NCBI RefSeq assembly: GCF_030766825.1 | Contig: NZ_JASFDV010000026.1 | Coordinates: forward strand, 1-64,000 | Length of the DNA stretch: 64,000 nt | Reading direction: 5' to 3' | Source of the DNA: Nocardiopsis sp. CC223A | GTDB lineage: Bacteria; Actinomycetota; Actinomycetes; Streptosporangiales; Streptosporangiaceae | Part shown: positions 18,806 to 26,724 of the stretch, in pieces | Layout: every line of letters begins with the position of its first letter | Numbering within the stretch: position 1 is the first letter of the stretch | Position numbers and translations under genes: made by a program | Notes under the pieces: model-generated | Told to the model about the DNA's origin: nothing | The model's input: the letters and a program-made list of their open reading frames with translations, nothing else | The model's database searches: none

Positions 18806-19570
18806 TCAGCCGACCCGGGCCGACTCCCGCCACAGCCGCGGGGCGCGCCGGTCGCCGGTGAAGGCCCCGGGGCGGGGCTCGGCCCGGTTCCACAGCACGA
18901 GGTACAGCTCGGCCGCCGGCGCGGCCAGGACGGCGTCGGCGGTGCCGACCTCCCCGCGGTGCATGGTCGCGCCCTGCGGGGCCAGGGCCGCGGTCCAGGT
19001 GTGGCCGGTGTCGGTGGCACGCACCGCCAGGGTGAGCGGCGGGTCTGCGACCGGTTGGCTCTTGGGCCGGGCCAGGAAGCCCATGAGGAGTTCGTCGACG
19101 CCGTCGGCGGCCAGGTCGGCGGCGATCGCGGGGTCCGGGGCGTCGGCCGGGGACCGCAGGGCGCTCTGTGCGTCGACGCGGTGGACGGTCGTCTCGTGGT
19201 ACTGCCGCCGGGCCCAGAACGCCAGAGGGGACGGGGCGGCCAGGAAGGTGAAGCATTCGGTGTCGGGGGCCGCATCGGTGAGCGTTTCGACCAGGGCGGC
19301 GTGCCCCTCGCGGAACCAGGGGAGCAGCAGGGCGTCCTGCGGCAGGGGCGACAGGCCGCGGGCGAGGTCGCCTTCCACGGGCGGGCCGCCGTTGCCCGAG
19401 GCCACGTGCGCGGCGGCCCAGCGGTGGACGCGGCCGGTGTGGGAGAGCAGGTCGCGGACCGTCCACCCGGGGCAGGTGGGCACGGGGGCGTCGAGTCCGG
19501 CGCGGTCGGCGGCCTCGGCCAGGAGGCGGCCTTCGGCGGCCAGTGCGTCGATGTGGAGGGAAATGTCCAT
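18806..19570 (-). CDS. Maleylpyruvate isomerase family mycothiol-dependent enzyme
   Basis: 254 residues. The N-terminal MDMPI/DinB-like four-helix domain (LHIDALAAEGRLLAEAADRA, TCPGWTVRDLLSHTGRVHRW) holds the metal-ligand type histidines in LLSHTGRVHRW and at QYHETTVHRVDAQ. A C-terminal SCP2-like MDMPI_C domain follows (TGHTWTAALAPQGA). Family members bind a divalent metal and use mycothiol as thiol cofactor, e.g. in gentisate degradation or detoxification. The substrate is unknown, as no aromatic-pathway gene is nearby. ATG 19570 starts the domain directly. The gene stands alone. Confidence 0.88.
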   Translation of the reverse strand: MDISLHIDALAAEGRLLAEAADRAGLDAPVPTCPGWTVRDLLSHTGRVHRWAAAHVASGNGGPPVEGDLARGLSPLPQDALLLPWFREGHAALVETLTDAAPDTECFTFLAAPSPLAFWARRQYHETTVHRVDAQSALRSPADAPDPAIAADLAADGVDELLMGFLARPKSQPVADPPLTLAVRATDTGHTWTAALAPQGATMHRGEVGTADAVLAAPAAELYLVLWNRAEPRPGAFTGDRRAPRLWRESARVG

Positions 19571-19661
19571 GAGGTCATCTTGGCCGTGGGCGTCGGGCCC
19601 GCGCGGCCCGGGGCGGCCTCAACGGCCGCACGCCTCTCGGCCCGGCCGCGGGCGGTGTCGA

Positions 19662-19826
19662 TCAGGAGTCGCCGTTCTTGGAACGCGCGGCCGCACCGGC
19701 GCCGAAGGCGATGCCCATGGCCACGCCCATGGCGATCCCCAGCGCGATGCTGTCGAAGAGCATGCCGAAGACGATACCGAAGAGCAGTGCGAAGGGCAGG
19801 GAGAAGGCGGCGTTCTTCGCGGTCAT
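19662..19826 (-). CDS. Small hydrophobic membrane protein (54 aa)
   Basis: 54 residues. A short polar start (MTAKNAAF) leads into a nearly continuous hydrophobic span, SLPFALLFGIVFGMLF then IALGIAMGVAMGIAFG. Regular Gly-x3-Gly steps allow one hairpin or two tight helices. It ends in the basic tail AARSKNGDS. AAAGG lies before ATG 19826. Similar tiny Gly-zipper proteins are scattered in actinomycetes with no known role. Neighbouring genes are the MDMPI protein and an acetyltransferase, on the same strand. Confidence 0.7.
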   Translation of the reverse strand: MTAKNAAFSLPFALLFGIVFGMLFDSIALGIAMGVAMGIAFGAGAAARSKNGDS

Positions 19827-19895
19827 GGGAGGCCTTTCTGCGCGGTGCGGGCTCGGTTCTCGGACGCACCCGGACCCGGGCCGGTTCCCCCGGTC

Positions 19896-20645
19896 TCACC
19901 GGCGCCGCGGGTGCAGGCGGACGCTGAGCTGGGCGCCCAGGGCGCGGTGGCCCAGACCGGCGGCCACGGCCCTGGACCGCGGGGGGCGGGCCCGCCACTG
20001 CGGGAGCAGGCTCTCGCCCAGGGCGCGGGCGGTGGCGGCCGAGGCAACGAAGCGGGCCAGGCCGCGATCGCGCCGTTCGGGGTCGGTGAGCACACCCAGG
20101 TGGGCCGTGTCCGCGGACAGGCGGGCGTACCCGGCCGCGGCCACCACGCGGCCGTCCTCCTCGACGGCCGACACGGGGGCGTCCATGTCCGCGAGACCGC
20201 TCTCCCCCGCGTCCTCGGGGCCGGCCCGGTGCAGCAGCGCGGCCAGGCGGGCGTCGCCGGGGTCGATGGTGACCACGGGGACGTCCTCGTCGTCGGCCTC
20301 CCGCAGGGCGGCGGCGTCCACATAGGCCAGCGATGCCGGACCCAGCACCTCCGCCACGGCGAGCGCCCCGGTCCGCTCCAGGGCGCGGTCCACCGCTCCG
20401 GGGTCGGTGCGGTCCTTCGGTGCCAGGGTGGCCAGCGCGGCGCGCAGCGCGTCCGCGTCGCCGGTGCCGGGGGCGGTCGCCAGCGTGGCCTCCCCCAGGC
20501 GGACGATGCCGCACCAACCGTTCGGGCACAGGCCCGATCCTTCGACGGCGGCCACCGTCAGCGGCGGGGTGAGGGGGATCGGGGTGCCGTGGGGGCCGGC
20601 CACGGCGGCCCAGCGCTCCATGGCCCGCTCGGCGAGGTCGCGCAT
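19896..20645 (-). CDS. GNAT-family N-acetyltransferase
   Basis: 249 residues with a helical N-terminal extension and a GNAT fold in the C-terminal half. Acetyl-CoA binding is suggested by HLGVLTDPERRDRGLARFVA, equivalent to the Q/RxxGxG/A loop; the preceding strand GRVVAAAGYARLSADTAHLG is typical. The extreme C-terminus is basic (RLHPRRR). ATG 20645 follows AAGGAG at seven bases. An alternative very long upstream reading is shadow sequence. Divergent from a second GNAT gene at 20791 with 145 bp between; the substrate is unknown. Confidence 0.8.
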   Translation of the reverse strand: MRDLAERAMERWAAVAGPHGTPIPLTPPLTVAAVEGSGLCPNGWCGIVRLGEATLATAPGTGDADALRAALATLAPKDRTDPGAVDRALERTGALAVAEVLGPASLAYVDAAALREADDEDVPVVTIDPGDARLAALLHRAGPEDAGESGLADMDAPVSAVEEDGRVVAAAGYARLSADTAHLGVLTDPERRDRGLARFVASAATARALGESLLPQWRARPPRSRAVAAGLGHRALGAQLSVRLHPRRR

Positions 20646-20790
20646 CGGGACTCCTTGTCGTCGGCGGTCCCACACTGCCCGCCGGGACCGCTCCCCGCAC
20701 CCCACTTTTCCCGCGGGTTCCCGGGGGTCGCCGACGACGATCCCCGCGCTGACCGGGACAGGGGCGGGGGCGGTGTGAAACGGTGGGCGT

Positions 20791-21783
20791 GTGAGTCCTG
20801 TGGTGGAGGTCTTCGATCCCCTCACGGCCGCCCCCGCCGAGCTGGCGGCGTGGAGCGCGGTCCATGTGGCGGGGCGGCGTGAACTGTCCGGAAGCGCCCC
20901 CGAGGCCGACGAACTGGCCGAGCGGTTGCGCCAGGGGCGCGGCGGCCGGGCCTGGCGGTGGGCGGGCCGACCGGCCGAGGGGGGACCGATCCTGGGCACC
21001 GCCGAACTGCGGCGCCAGCCCCACGACGAGAGCATCGGGTTCCTGCGGTTGTTCGTGGACGCCACCGCCCGCCGCCACGGTCTGGGCACCCGGCTGCGTT
21101 CGGCCGCCTCCGCCCGGGCCCGCGCCGAGGGCATGACCCGGTTGCAGAGCACCGTCCTGGCCGGGCAGAGCGGGGAGGCGTTCGCCCGCACCAGCACGCA
21201 CCTGCGCACGGTGCTGCACCTGGAACTACAGGTGCAGACCTTCGACGAGGCGACCCTCAAGCGGTGCTGGCGGCTGGCGTCGGCGCCCAAACGCGGCTAC
21301 CGGATCACCCACTGGGTGGGGTCGGCGCCCCCGGCGCTGGTGGTGTCGTTCGGCGAGGTGATGAACCACCTGCTGGACGCGCCCGGCGCCGCCTTCCAGG
21401 AGGAGCCGCGCCGGTGGGGCCCCGACGACGTGCGGGCCTGGGAGCGGCGGATCACCGAGGACGGTTCGCGGCTGCTGGTGGGCGCGGTGGTGGACCGGTT
21501 CTCCGACGAGGTGGTGGCGGCGACCGTGTGCACCGTGACGCACGGGCCGGTCGCCGACCAGCACGACACCGCCGTGCTGCCCGCCCACCGGCGGCGGGGG
21601 CTGGCCAGCCGGGTCAAGGCCACCCAGACCCTGCGGGTGCACGACAACTTCCCGCACGTGCAGGCGATGGCGGTGACCCTGAACCGGGAGAACACCGCGA
21701 TGCTGGAGGTCAACCGGTTGCTGGGCTACGAGAAGACCGCCGAGCGGCTGCTGGTGGAGGACGACCTCACGGCGCAGGGTTAG
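20791..21783 (+). CDS. Tandem GNAT-family acetyltransferase
   Basis: 330 residues with two GNAT modules, as in mycothiol-synthase-like and enduracididine-type double GNATs. The first acetyl-CoA loop is about residues 86-105 (LRLFVDATARRHGLGTRLRS), the second about 270-285 (TAVLPAHRRRGLASRVKATQ). Only the second keeps the canonical RRxGxG/A shape; the first (RRHGLG) is also good. The late NREN signature (VTLNRENTAMLEVNRLLGYE) is usual in catalytically active C-terminal domains. GTG 20791 is the first start. It converges with the GyrB-like gene and overlaps it by four bases at the stops. Confidence 0.85.
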   Translation: MSPVVEVFDPLTAAPAELAAWSAVHVAGRRELSGSAPEADELAERLRQGRGGRAWRWAGRPAEGGPILGTAELRRQPHDESIGFLRLFVDATARRHGLGTRLRSAASARARAEGMTRLQSTVLAGQSGEAFARTSTHLRTVLHLELQVQTFDEATLKRCWRLASAPKRGYRITHWVGSAPPALVVSFGEVMNHLLDAPGAAFQEEPRRWGPDDVRAWERRITEDGSRLLVGAVVDRFSDEVVAATVCTVTHGPVADQHDTAVLPAHRRRGLASRVKATQTLRVHDNFPHVQAMAVTLNRENTAMLEVNRLLGYEKTAERLLVEDDLTAQG

Positions 21784-22361
21784 CGCACAACGGCGGTGCG
21801 GCCGGTGCGACGGTCGCGGACCGCGAGGTGGCCGGATTCGGGCGGGTGTTCGCAGTAGGGGCTGTGGCCGTCGATGAGGGAGAGGTCTCGGGGCAGGGCC
21901 GCGCCCGGGGCGAGCAGGTCGGGGTCCAGGTTCCAGGAGACCCGGGTGCGGTGCTCGCCGTGGGACTCCTGGGGCGGGGTGAGCGGGCGCAGGCCCGTGT
22001 GCTCTTGGAACAGGCCCGGGACGCGGACGACGGTACCCCGGGACAGGGCCGCGGCCACGGCCAGGGGAAACCAGTCGAAACAGAGCAACGGGGATCCGAA
22101 GTAGCCGGGGCGCGGGGTCCGCGGTGCGTCCATGACCAGGGTGAAGGCGAGATCACCGGTGACCTCCATCGCTGCGTCCACGGGGCCGTCGGTGACCTGC
22201 GGCGAGGGATGCAGCACCTGTCCGGCGATGGTGCTCAGCAGGCGTTCGGGCAGCCGAGGGTCGGTGCGGGCCACACCCACGTACATCCCGGTGCGCTCCC
22301 GGAAGGTCTCCTCGGCCGAGACCACGCGGATCTGCGAGGCATCGTAGCGGGCTCCGGTCAC
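21780..22361 (-). CDS. GyrB-like (GHKL N-terminal-like) orphan protein
   Basis: 193 residues. The opening FRERTGMYVGVARTDPRLPE strongly resembles the N-terminal arm and first helix of GyrB/ParE (xRxRPGMYIG). The next helix, LLSTIAGQVLHPSP, sits where the ATPase Asn-bearing helix should be, but the catalytic N-box (EVVDNSxDE) is not conserved, so ATP hydrolysis is doubtful. A later region (FDWFPLAVAAALSRGTVVRV) resembles the strand/helix that ends the GHKL fold. There is no transducer or topoisomerase part. GTG 22361 overlaps the stop of the preceding 58-residue gene (GTGA), so the two are translationally coupled. Function unknown; a decoy or regulator of gyrase is only speculation. Confidence 0.65.
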   Translation of the reverse strand: MTGARYDASQIRVVSAEETFRERTGMYVGVARTDPRLPERLLSTIAGQVLHPSPQVTDGPVDAAMEVTGDLAFTLVMDAPRTPRPGYFGSPLLCFDWFPLAVAAALSRGTVVRVPGLFQEHTGLRPLTPPQESHGEHRTRVSWNLDPDLLAPGAALPRDLSLIDGHSPYCEHPPESGHLAVRDRRTGRTAVVR

Positions 22362-22534
22362 CGGCGGGCCACCAGGTGCAGGAGGTCGCCGAGGGAGGCC
22401 ACACGCTCCACCTCGGCGTCGGTGAGCCTGTTGATCAGGTGGCGGCGGGCCTGTGCCTGCGCGGTGGTCGGCAGGCGGCCCGCGTACACCTCGGGCAGGC
22501 CGGTACGGCGCCCATGGGCGCGTGTGATGTCCAC
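22358..22534 (-). CDS. 58-residue protein coupled to GyrB-like gene
   Basis: 58 residues, too short for most gene callers. GTG 22534 is preceded by TAGCGT (22541-22546) at six bases, fitting a leaderless transcript. The sequence is basic and helical: ITRAHGRRTGLPEVYAGRLP, then TTAQAQARRHLINRL and TDAEVERVASLGDLLHLVAR. There is no signal or cysteine. Its stop overlaps the start of the GyrB-like gene (GTGA). Codon bias is excellent throughout. It may be the N-terminal partner of a two-protein module, but I do not recognise it. Confidence 0.6.
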   Translation of the reverse strand: MDITRAHGRRTGLPEVYAGRLPTTAQAQARRHLINRLTDAEVERVASLGDLLHLVARR

Positions 22535-22609
22535 ACGTGCACGCTAACGCTTCGCGGACGGCCGGGCCGGGAGATTTCCGACCCGGGGCGGTGTGGGAGC
22601 ATCCCGGCC

Positions 22610-23287
22610 ATGACGACCTCCATGGTGACCGGGGCGACCGGCGGGATCGGCTCGGCCGTGGTGCGGGCCCTGGCCGGACGCGGCGACCGGGTGATCGCCC
22701 TGGGCCGCGACCCCGGCCGGCTGGCCGGGTCGGCGGCGCTGCCCGGTGTGACGGCCCGCGCGGTGGACCTGCGCGACCTCGCGGCGCTGCCCGCCACCCT
22801 GGACGGAGTGACCGGCCTGGACGCCCTGGTGCACTGCGCCGGGACCGCCCCCGTCGCCGCGGTCGCCGACTCCCCCGCCGCGCTGTGGGAGGAGGTGCTG
22901 GCGGTGAACCTGGTGGCCGCCGCCGAGCTGACCCGACTCGCGCTGCCCGCCCTGCGGGCCCGGCGCGGGCACGCGGTCTTCGTCAACGCCGCCCCGGGCG
23001 TGCACGGGGTGCCCGGGTGGTCGGCGTACACGGCGGCCAAGGCGGGACTGCGCGAGCTCGCCGACGCGCTGCGCGCCGAGGAGGCGGGCAACGGGGTGCG
23101 GGTGACGAGCGTGTACCCGGCGGGGACCGCCACCGAACTGCTGAGGCGCACCCGTGCGGCGTTCGGCCGCGACTACGACCCCGACGCGTGCATCCGGCCG
23201 GAGACGGTGGCCGCCGCGATCCGCGACGTGCTGTCCCTGCCGCCGGACGCCCAGGTCGGCGAGGTCACCCTGCACCCGGGCCCGTGA
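22610..23287 (+). CDS. Short-chain dehydrogenase/reductase (SDR)
   Basis: 225 residues, a short classical SDR. Cofactor motif TGATGGIG is at residues 7-14, the DLRDLAALP acidic loop follows, then LVHCAG (NAG equivalent). The catalytic triad is visible: Asn in LAVNLVAA, and YTAAKAG providing Tyr and Lys; the usual catalytic Ser position reads NAAPGVHGVPG, so Ser is replaced by Ala/Pro. That substitution weakens a simple oxidoreductase assignment. An Arg at the end of the second strand (ALGRDPGR) suggests NADP preference. The gene is isolated, with a terminator at 23306. Confidence 0.87.
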   Translation: MTTSMVTGATGGIGSAVVRALAGRGDRVIALGRDPGRLAGSAALPGVTARAVDLRDLAALPATLDGVTGLDALVHCAGTAPVAAVADSPAALWEEVLAVNLVAAAELTRLALPALRARRGHAVFVNAAPGVHGVPGWSAYTAAKAGLRELADALRAEEAGNGVRVTSVYPAGTATELLRRTRAAFGRDYDPDACIRPETVAAAIRDVLSLPPDAQVGEVTLHPGP

Positions 23288-23305
23288 CGGTCCCGGGAAG
23301 GGGCC

Positions 23306-23333
23306 GGCCCCGCCCGGCGCACCGGACGGGGCC
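23306..23333. terminator. Convergent hairpin terminator
   Basis: GGCCCCGCCCGG (23306-23317) and CCGGACGGGGCC (23322-23333) form a 12-position stem with one mismatch and a 4-nt loop, between the convergent SDR and CsbD-family genes. Confidence 0.7.
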
Positions 23334-23347
23334 GCACCCGGTCGGAC

Positions 23348-23539
23348 TCAGCGGGAGTCATCGTCGTCGGAGGTGAAGACGTCCTTCACCTTCTCCCCGG
23401 CCTGCTTGAGCTTGGCCTTGGACTCCTCGGCCTTACCCTCGGCCTGCCACTGCTCGTTGCCGGTGGCCTCCCCCAGCTTCTCCTTGGCCTTGCCCTTCAT
23501 CTCCTCGAACTTGTTCTTGGCCTTGTCGTCCCCGGCCAT
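23348..23539 (-). CDS. CsbD-family stress protein
   Basis: 63 residues, the full size of CsbD proteins, made almost entirely of Lys/Glu/Ala amphipathic helix: AKNKFEEMKGKAKEKLGEAT, then NEQWQAEGKAEESKAKLKQA. CsbD proteins are abundant hydrophilic general-stress proteins, under SigB control in Bacillus and often induced by osmotic stress in actinomycetes; biochemical function is unknown. GGAGGG lies five bases before ATG 23539. It is monocistronic and low in complexity, with many AAG codons. Confidence 0.92.
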   Translation of the reverse strand: MAGDDKAKNKFEEMKGKAKEKLGEATGNEQWQAEGKAEESKAKLKQAGEKVKDVFTSDDDDSR

Positions 23540-23703
23540 CGTGCCCTCCTTCGATACGGGTTCAGCGGGGCCACCGACCGTTCCGCCGGACTCCATGCGT
23601 CGCCGCGGACCCGCACACCCCTTTCCGGGGAGTGGACCGGCGCGAAAGTCGGTACTCTGCCTGCGCGATCCGAGCGTGGTCGAAGGAAGACGAGGAATCC
23701 CCG

Positions 23704-24489
23704 ATGGACCCCCAGGCCGACATCTCCATCCAGCTCCCGCCGGGCAAGCCCGCCCTCTCCGAGGGCGGCGAGCCCGTGATGTGGATCAGCGACGGCACCG
23801 CTCCTGCGGGGCTGTGGCAGGAACTGCGCGCCGCGCACGCCGAATCGGGGTGGTGGCCGCTGCTGCTGACCTCCATGGCCGATAATGACGGCGACCGCCC
23901 CTGGGAGAGCGGGGAGCTGCGCCCGTCCGCCGACGGTGCGGTCTCCGACCACGACGTGGAGGCCGTCCTGGCCGGGGCGTGGAACGGCTCCACCCAGGTC
24001 GACGAGGAGTACGACCACCTCGTGCCCGAGCAGCGGCTCGCCGTCACCACCCCGCACGGCGTCGCGTGGCCGGGCCTGGCCCCCGAGGTGCCGCTGACCG
24101 CCGACCCCGGCGAGTCCGCCGACCGCAGCGCCGCGTGGCTGGTCCAGCGCCCGGACCCGCGCCTGGGCCTGGTCCGGGCGGCCTCCGGCGCCGAGGCGCT
24201 GAGCGTCATCGGCTGGCAGGGGGCCGTCAACCACGGCCTCGACGTCACAGCGATCTCCGCGGTCCTGGCCGACTGGGAGCGCCGGTTCGGGACGCGACTG
24301 GTGATGGCCGGGTTCGACACCCTGGTGCTGAGCACGGCGGCCGTCGTCGCCGGCCGGGAGCAGGCGATGCGCGTGGCGGCCGAGCACTTCGCGCTGTGCC
24401 CGGACAACGTCTGGCAGGGCACGGGCAGCCTGGAGTCCTACGCCGAGTCGCTGATCGGCGACGAGACCTGGTCCTTCTGGTGGGACTGA
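23704..24489 (+). CDS. DUF4253 domain protein
   Basis: 261 residues. The C-terminal 110 residues are DUF4253 (ALSVIGWQGAVNHG, WERRFGTRLVMAGFDTLVLS, and the closing AAEHFALCPDNVWQ). The N-terminal half contains GLWQELRAAHAESGWWPLLL, also usual in these proteins, which appear in actinomycetes and some polymorphic-toxin immunity neighbourhoods. No toxin gene lies here. ATG 23704 is preferred, with GAGGAA upstream; a longer open frame exists from 23632. Cytoplasmic, function unknown. Confidence 0.87.
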   Translation: MDPQADISIQLPPGKPALSEGGEPVMWISDGTAPAGLWQELRAAHAESGWWPLLLTSMADNDGDRPWESGELRPSADGAVSDHDVEAVLAGAWNGSTQVDEEYDHLVPEQRLAVTTPHGVAWPGLAPEVPLTADPGESADRSAAWLVQRPDPRLGLVRAASGAEALSVIGWQGAVNHGLDVTAISAVLADWERRFGTRLVMAGFDTLVLSTAAVVAGREQAMRVAAEHFALCPDNVWQGTGSLESYAESLIGDETWSFWWD

Positions 24490-24492
24490 GGA

Positions 24493-25014
24493 TCAGGTCG
24501 CGGAGATCAGGTAGAGGAGGGCGCTGACGGTGGTGGCGCTGACCAGGTCGCCGCGGGCGATCAGGGCGGGGGCCTCGGTCAGCGGCACCCAGTCCAGGCG
24601 TTCGGACTCCCAGGGGTCGGTGGGCTCGCCGACGCGCACCGCGTCGTCGGTGACGAACACGTGGTGCTCGCTGTCGGTGAGGCCGCTGGAGGGCTGCACC
24701 CGCAGCAGGGGCCGCAGGGTGCCCGGCCGCCAGCCCGTCTCCTCCTCGGCCTCCCGGGCGGCGGCCGCGCGGGGCTCCTCGCCCTCGTGGACGCCGCCCA
24801 TGGGGATCTCATAGCCCCAGGTGTCGGTGATGAACCGGTGCCGCCACAGCAGCAGCACCCGGCCGCCGTCGCGCAGCACGGCGCCCGCGCCGCGGGGGCG
24901 GCGGATCAGCCGGTGGTCGAAGCGCCGACCGCCGGGGAGTTCGATGTCGGCGGCGCGCACGTCCAGCCACGGGTCGGTGTACAGGGGGCGCTCCGAGTGG
25001 ACGGTCCAGCGCAC
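24493..25014 (-). CDS. Nudix hydrolase (ADP-ribose pyrophosphatase-like)
   Basis: 173 residues. The complete Nudix box is GVHEGEEPRAAAAREAEEET followed by GW, giving the metal-binding REAEEE. The N-terminal half (SERPLYTDPWLDVRAADIEL, then VLLLWRHRFITDTWGYEIPM) matches the ADP-ribose/nucleotide-sugar pyrophosphatase type. GTG 25014 is chosen because the family starts here. A longer frame to 25074 crosses a promoter-like AT-rich stretch. Substrate specificity cannot be set. It converges with the DUF4253 gene, three bases between stops. Confidence 0.88.
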   Translation of the reverse strand: MRWTVHSERPLYTDPWLDVRAADIELPGGRRFDHRLIRRPRGAGAVLRDGGRVLLLWRHRFITDTWGYEIPMGGVHEGEEPRAAAAREAEEETGWRPGTLRPLLRVQPSSGLTDSEHHVFVTDDAVRVGEPTDPWESERLDWVPLTEAPALIARGDLVSATTVSALLYLISAT

Positions 25015-25102
25015 GGGCGGCTCACTTCCCAGTGATTTCAGGCGGTATGTGCATTTTCCTGTGGAACTGTGCACCGTGTCCGTGCCGACACGCCACCTGT
25101 TT

Positions 25103-25741
25103 TCAGCCTTCGGCCCGCCAGACGAGGGAGTGGCGCCAGAACAGGTGCCGCCGCAGCCGCACCCCTGGCAGCACCCGGCCCGCCTCGCGGGCGATCTCGG
25201 GCAGGGTCATGGCGGCCGGGGCGGTGCGGGCCGTCATCGACGCCGGGCGCGCCCGGCGCCCGCGCGCCCGGCCCACGGCGAGGTTGGCCGGGACGGCGAT
25301 CGCTCCCAACAGGTGGTCGGTGAACTGTGACGGCTCGTGCACGCCCAGCACCAGCAGGGTTCCACCCGGGGCGAGCCGGTCGCGCAGCCGCTCCAGGGTC
25401 GGGGCGAACGGCAGGTGGTGCAGCACCGCCACGCAGGTGACGACGTCGAAGGGCCCCCCGGGCAGGTCCGCGGCGGCGTCGGCCACCCGGAAGGAGACGC
25501 CCGGGCGCACCCCCGTCGCCGCGCGGGCCAGGTCCACGACGCGCGGGTCGGCGTCCACACCGACCACCTCCGCGGCCCGGTCGGCCAGGGCCCGCACCAG
25601 GTCGCCGGTGCCGCAGCCCACGTCCAGGGCGCGGTGCACACGCGCGGGGACCCGTTCCAGAAGCCACGGGTGGTAGTGGGCGTTGTGGTCCCAGGGGTGG
25701 GCGTCGTTGAACCGGTCGACGGCGGCCGGGAGTCCGGGCAT
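25103..25741 (-). CDS. Class I SAM-dependent methyltransferase
   Basis: 212 residues. Motif I ALDVGCGTGDLVRALADRA, acidic motif VGVDADPRVVDLARAA and motif III PFDVVTCVAVLHHLPF are all clear. The C-terminus (VRLRRHLFWRHSLVWR) is the substrate-binding lid of the UbiE/Coq5-type small-molecule methyltransferases. ATG 25741 has GAGGAG three bases upstream and is preferred to a longer start. It is divergent from the quinone oxidoreductase-like gene at 25814. The substrate is unknown. Confidence 0.88.
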   Translation of the reverse strand: MPGLPAAVDRFNDAHPWDHNAHYHPWLLERVPARVHRALDVGCGTGDLVRALADRAAEVVGVDADPRVVDLARAATGVRPGVSFRVADAAADLPGGPFDVVTCVAVLHHLPFAPTLERLRDRLAPGGTLLVLGVHEPSQFTDHLLGAIAVPANLAVGRARGRRARPASMTARTAPAAMTLPEIAREAGRVLPGVRLRRHLFWRHSLVWRAEG

Positions 25742-25813
25742 GTCTCCTCGTTCGGGACAGGGCTGTTCGGGCACGCTAGGTTAGGCCACCCGTGGGACGA
25801 GAGGAACGAACCG

Positions 25814-26713
25814 ATGCACGCTGTCCGATTCGCCGAGTACGGCGCCCCGTCGGTGCTGACCGTCGAGGAGACCGACCCGCCCGAACCGGGGCCCGGGCAG
25901 GTGCGGGTGGCGGTCAAGGCGGCCGGGGTCAACCCGTTCGACGTCAAGGTCCGATCGGGTGCGATGCGGTTCGGGACCCTGCCGCGCGGCCTGGGCTCGG
26001 AGGTCGCCGGAACGGTGGACGCCCTGGGCGAGGGGGTCACCGACACGGCGGTGGGCGAGCCGGTGGCGGGGTGGGCGGTGACCGGCGGATACGCGGAGTA
26101 CGCGCTGGTGGGGACCTACGCGGCCAAGCCCGAAGAGCTGGACTGGGCGCAGGCCGCGGCGCTGCCGGTGGCCGGGGAGGCGGCGCTGCGCGGGCTGCGG
26201 GAGCTGGCGCCCCGCAAGGGCGAGACGCTGCTGGTGCACGGGGCGTCCGGGACGGTCGGGGCGATCGCGGTGCAGTTCGCGGTGGCCGACGGGGTGAGTG
26301 TCGTCGGCACCGCCGGGGAGGCGAACCTGGAGCGGGTGCGGGCGCTGGGCGCGACCCCGGTCGCCTACGGCGCGGGGTTGGCCGACCGGGTCCGGGAGGT
26401 CGCCCCGCAGGGGGTGGACGCGGTGCTGGACGCCGCCGGGCACGGGGTGCTGCCGGACGCGATCGCGCTGCGCGGCGGCACCGCCGACCGGGTCGTCACC
26501 CTGGCGGACGGGGCCGCGCAGGAGCTGGGGGTGCGGTTCTCCTCCGGCGGCGCGGCGGGGCAGACCCCCGAGGTGCTGCGCACCCTGTTGGACGCCCAGG
26601 CGCAGGGGCGGCTGGTGCTGCCCGAACCCCGCCTGATGAGCCTGGCCAACGCCGCCCGGGCCCACGCCGAACTCCAGGCGCGCGGCTCGGGCAAGATCGT
26701 CCTCATCCCCTGA
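25814..26713 (+). CDS. Zinc-free quinone oxidoreductase-like MDR protein
   Basis: 299 residues of the medium-chain dehydrogenase fold, in the QOR/zeta-crystallin branch. The GroES-like half contains VAVKAAGVNPFDVKVRSGAM and LGSEVAGTVDALGEGV. The NADP-binding segment is TLLVHGASGTVGAIAVQFAV. The catalytic-zinc ligands of alcohol dehydrogenases (Cys/His-Glu-His) are absent. Such enzymes reduce quinones or enones with NADPH. GAGAGG precedes ATG 25814. It stands alone, divergent from a methyltransferase. Confidence 0.9.
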   Translation: MHAVRFAEYGAPSVLTVEETDPPEPGPGQVRVAVKAAGVNPFDVKVRSGAMRFGTLPRGLGSEVAGTVDALGEGVTDTAVGEPVAGWAVTGGYAEYALVGTYAAKPEELDWAQAAALPVAGEAALRGLRELAPRKGETLLVHGASGTVGAIAVQFAVADGVSVVGTAGEANLERVRALGATPVAYGAGLADRVREVAPQGVDAVLDAAGHGVLPDAIALRGGTADRVVTLADGAAQELGVRFSSGGAAGQTPEVLRTLLDAQAQGRLVLPEPRLMSLANAARAHAELQARGSGKIVLIP

Positions 26714-26724
26714 ACCCGGCCCGC

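Noticed and set aside
25040-25080. GTGCA...TGCAC repeat upstream of the Nudix gene as an operator
   Set aside because: Five-base arms with a long spacer are not above chance; I use the AT-rich stretch only to argue for the shorter start.
25779-25795. TAGGTTAGGC resembling an iron-box (IdeR/DtxR) half site
   Set aside because: Only one half matches, and the flanking methyltransferase and quinone oxidoreductase genes have no iron link.
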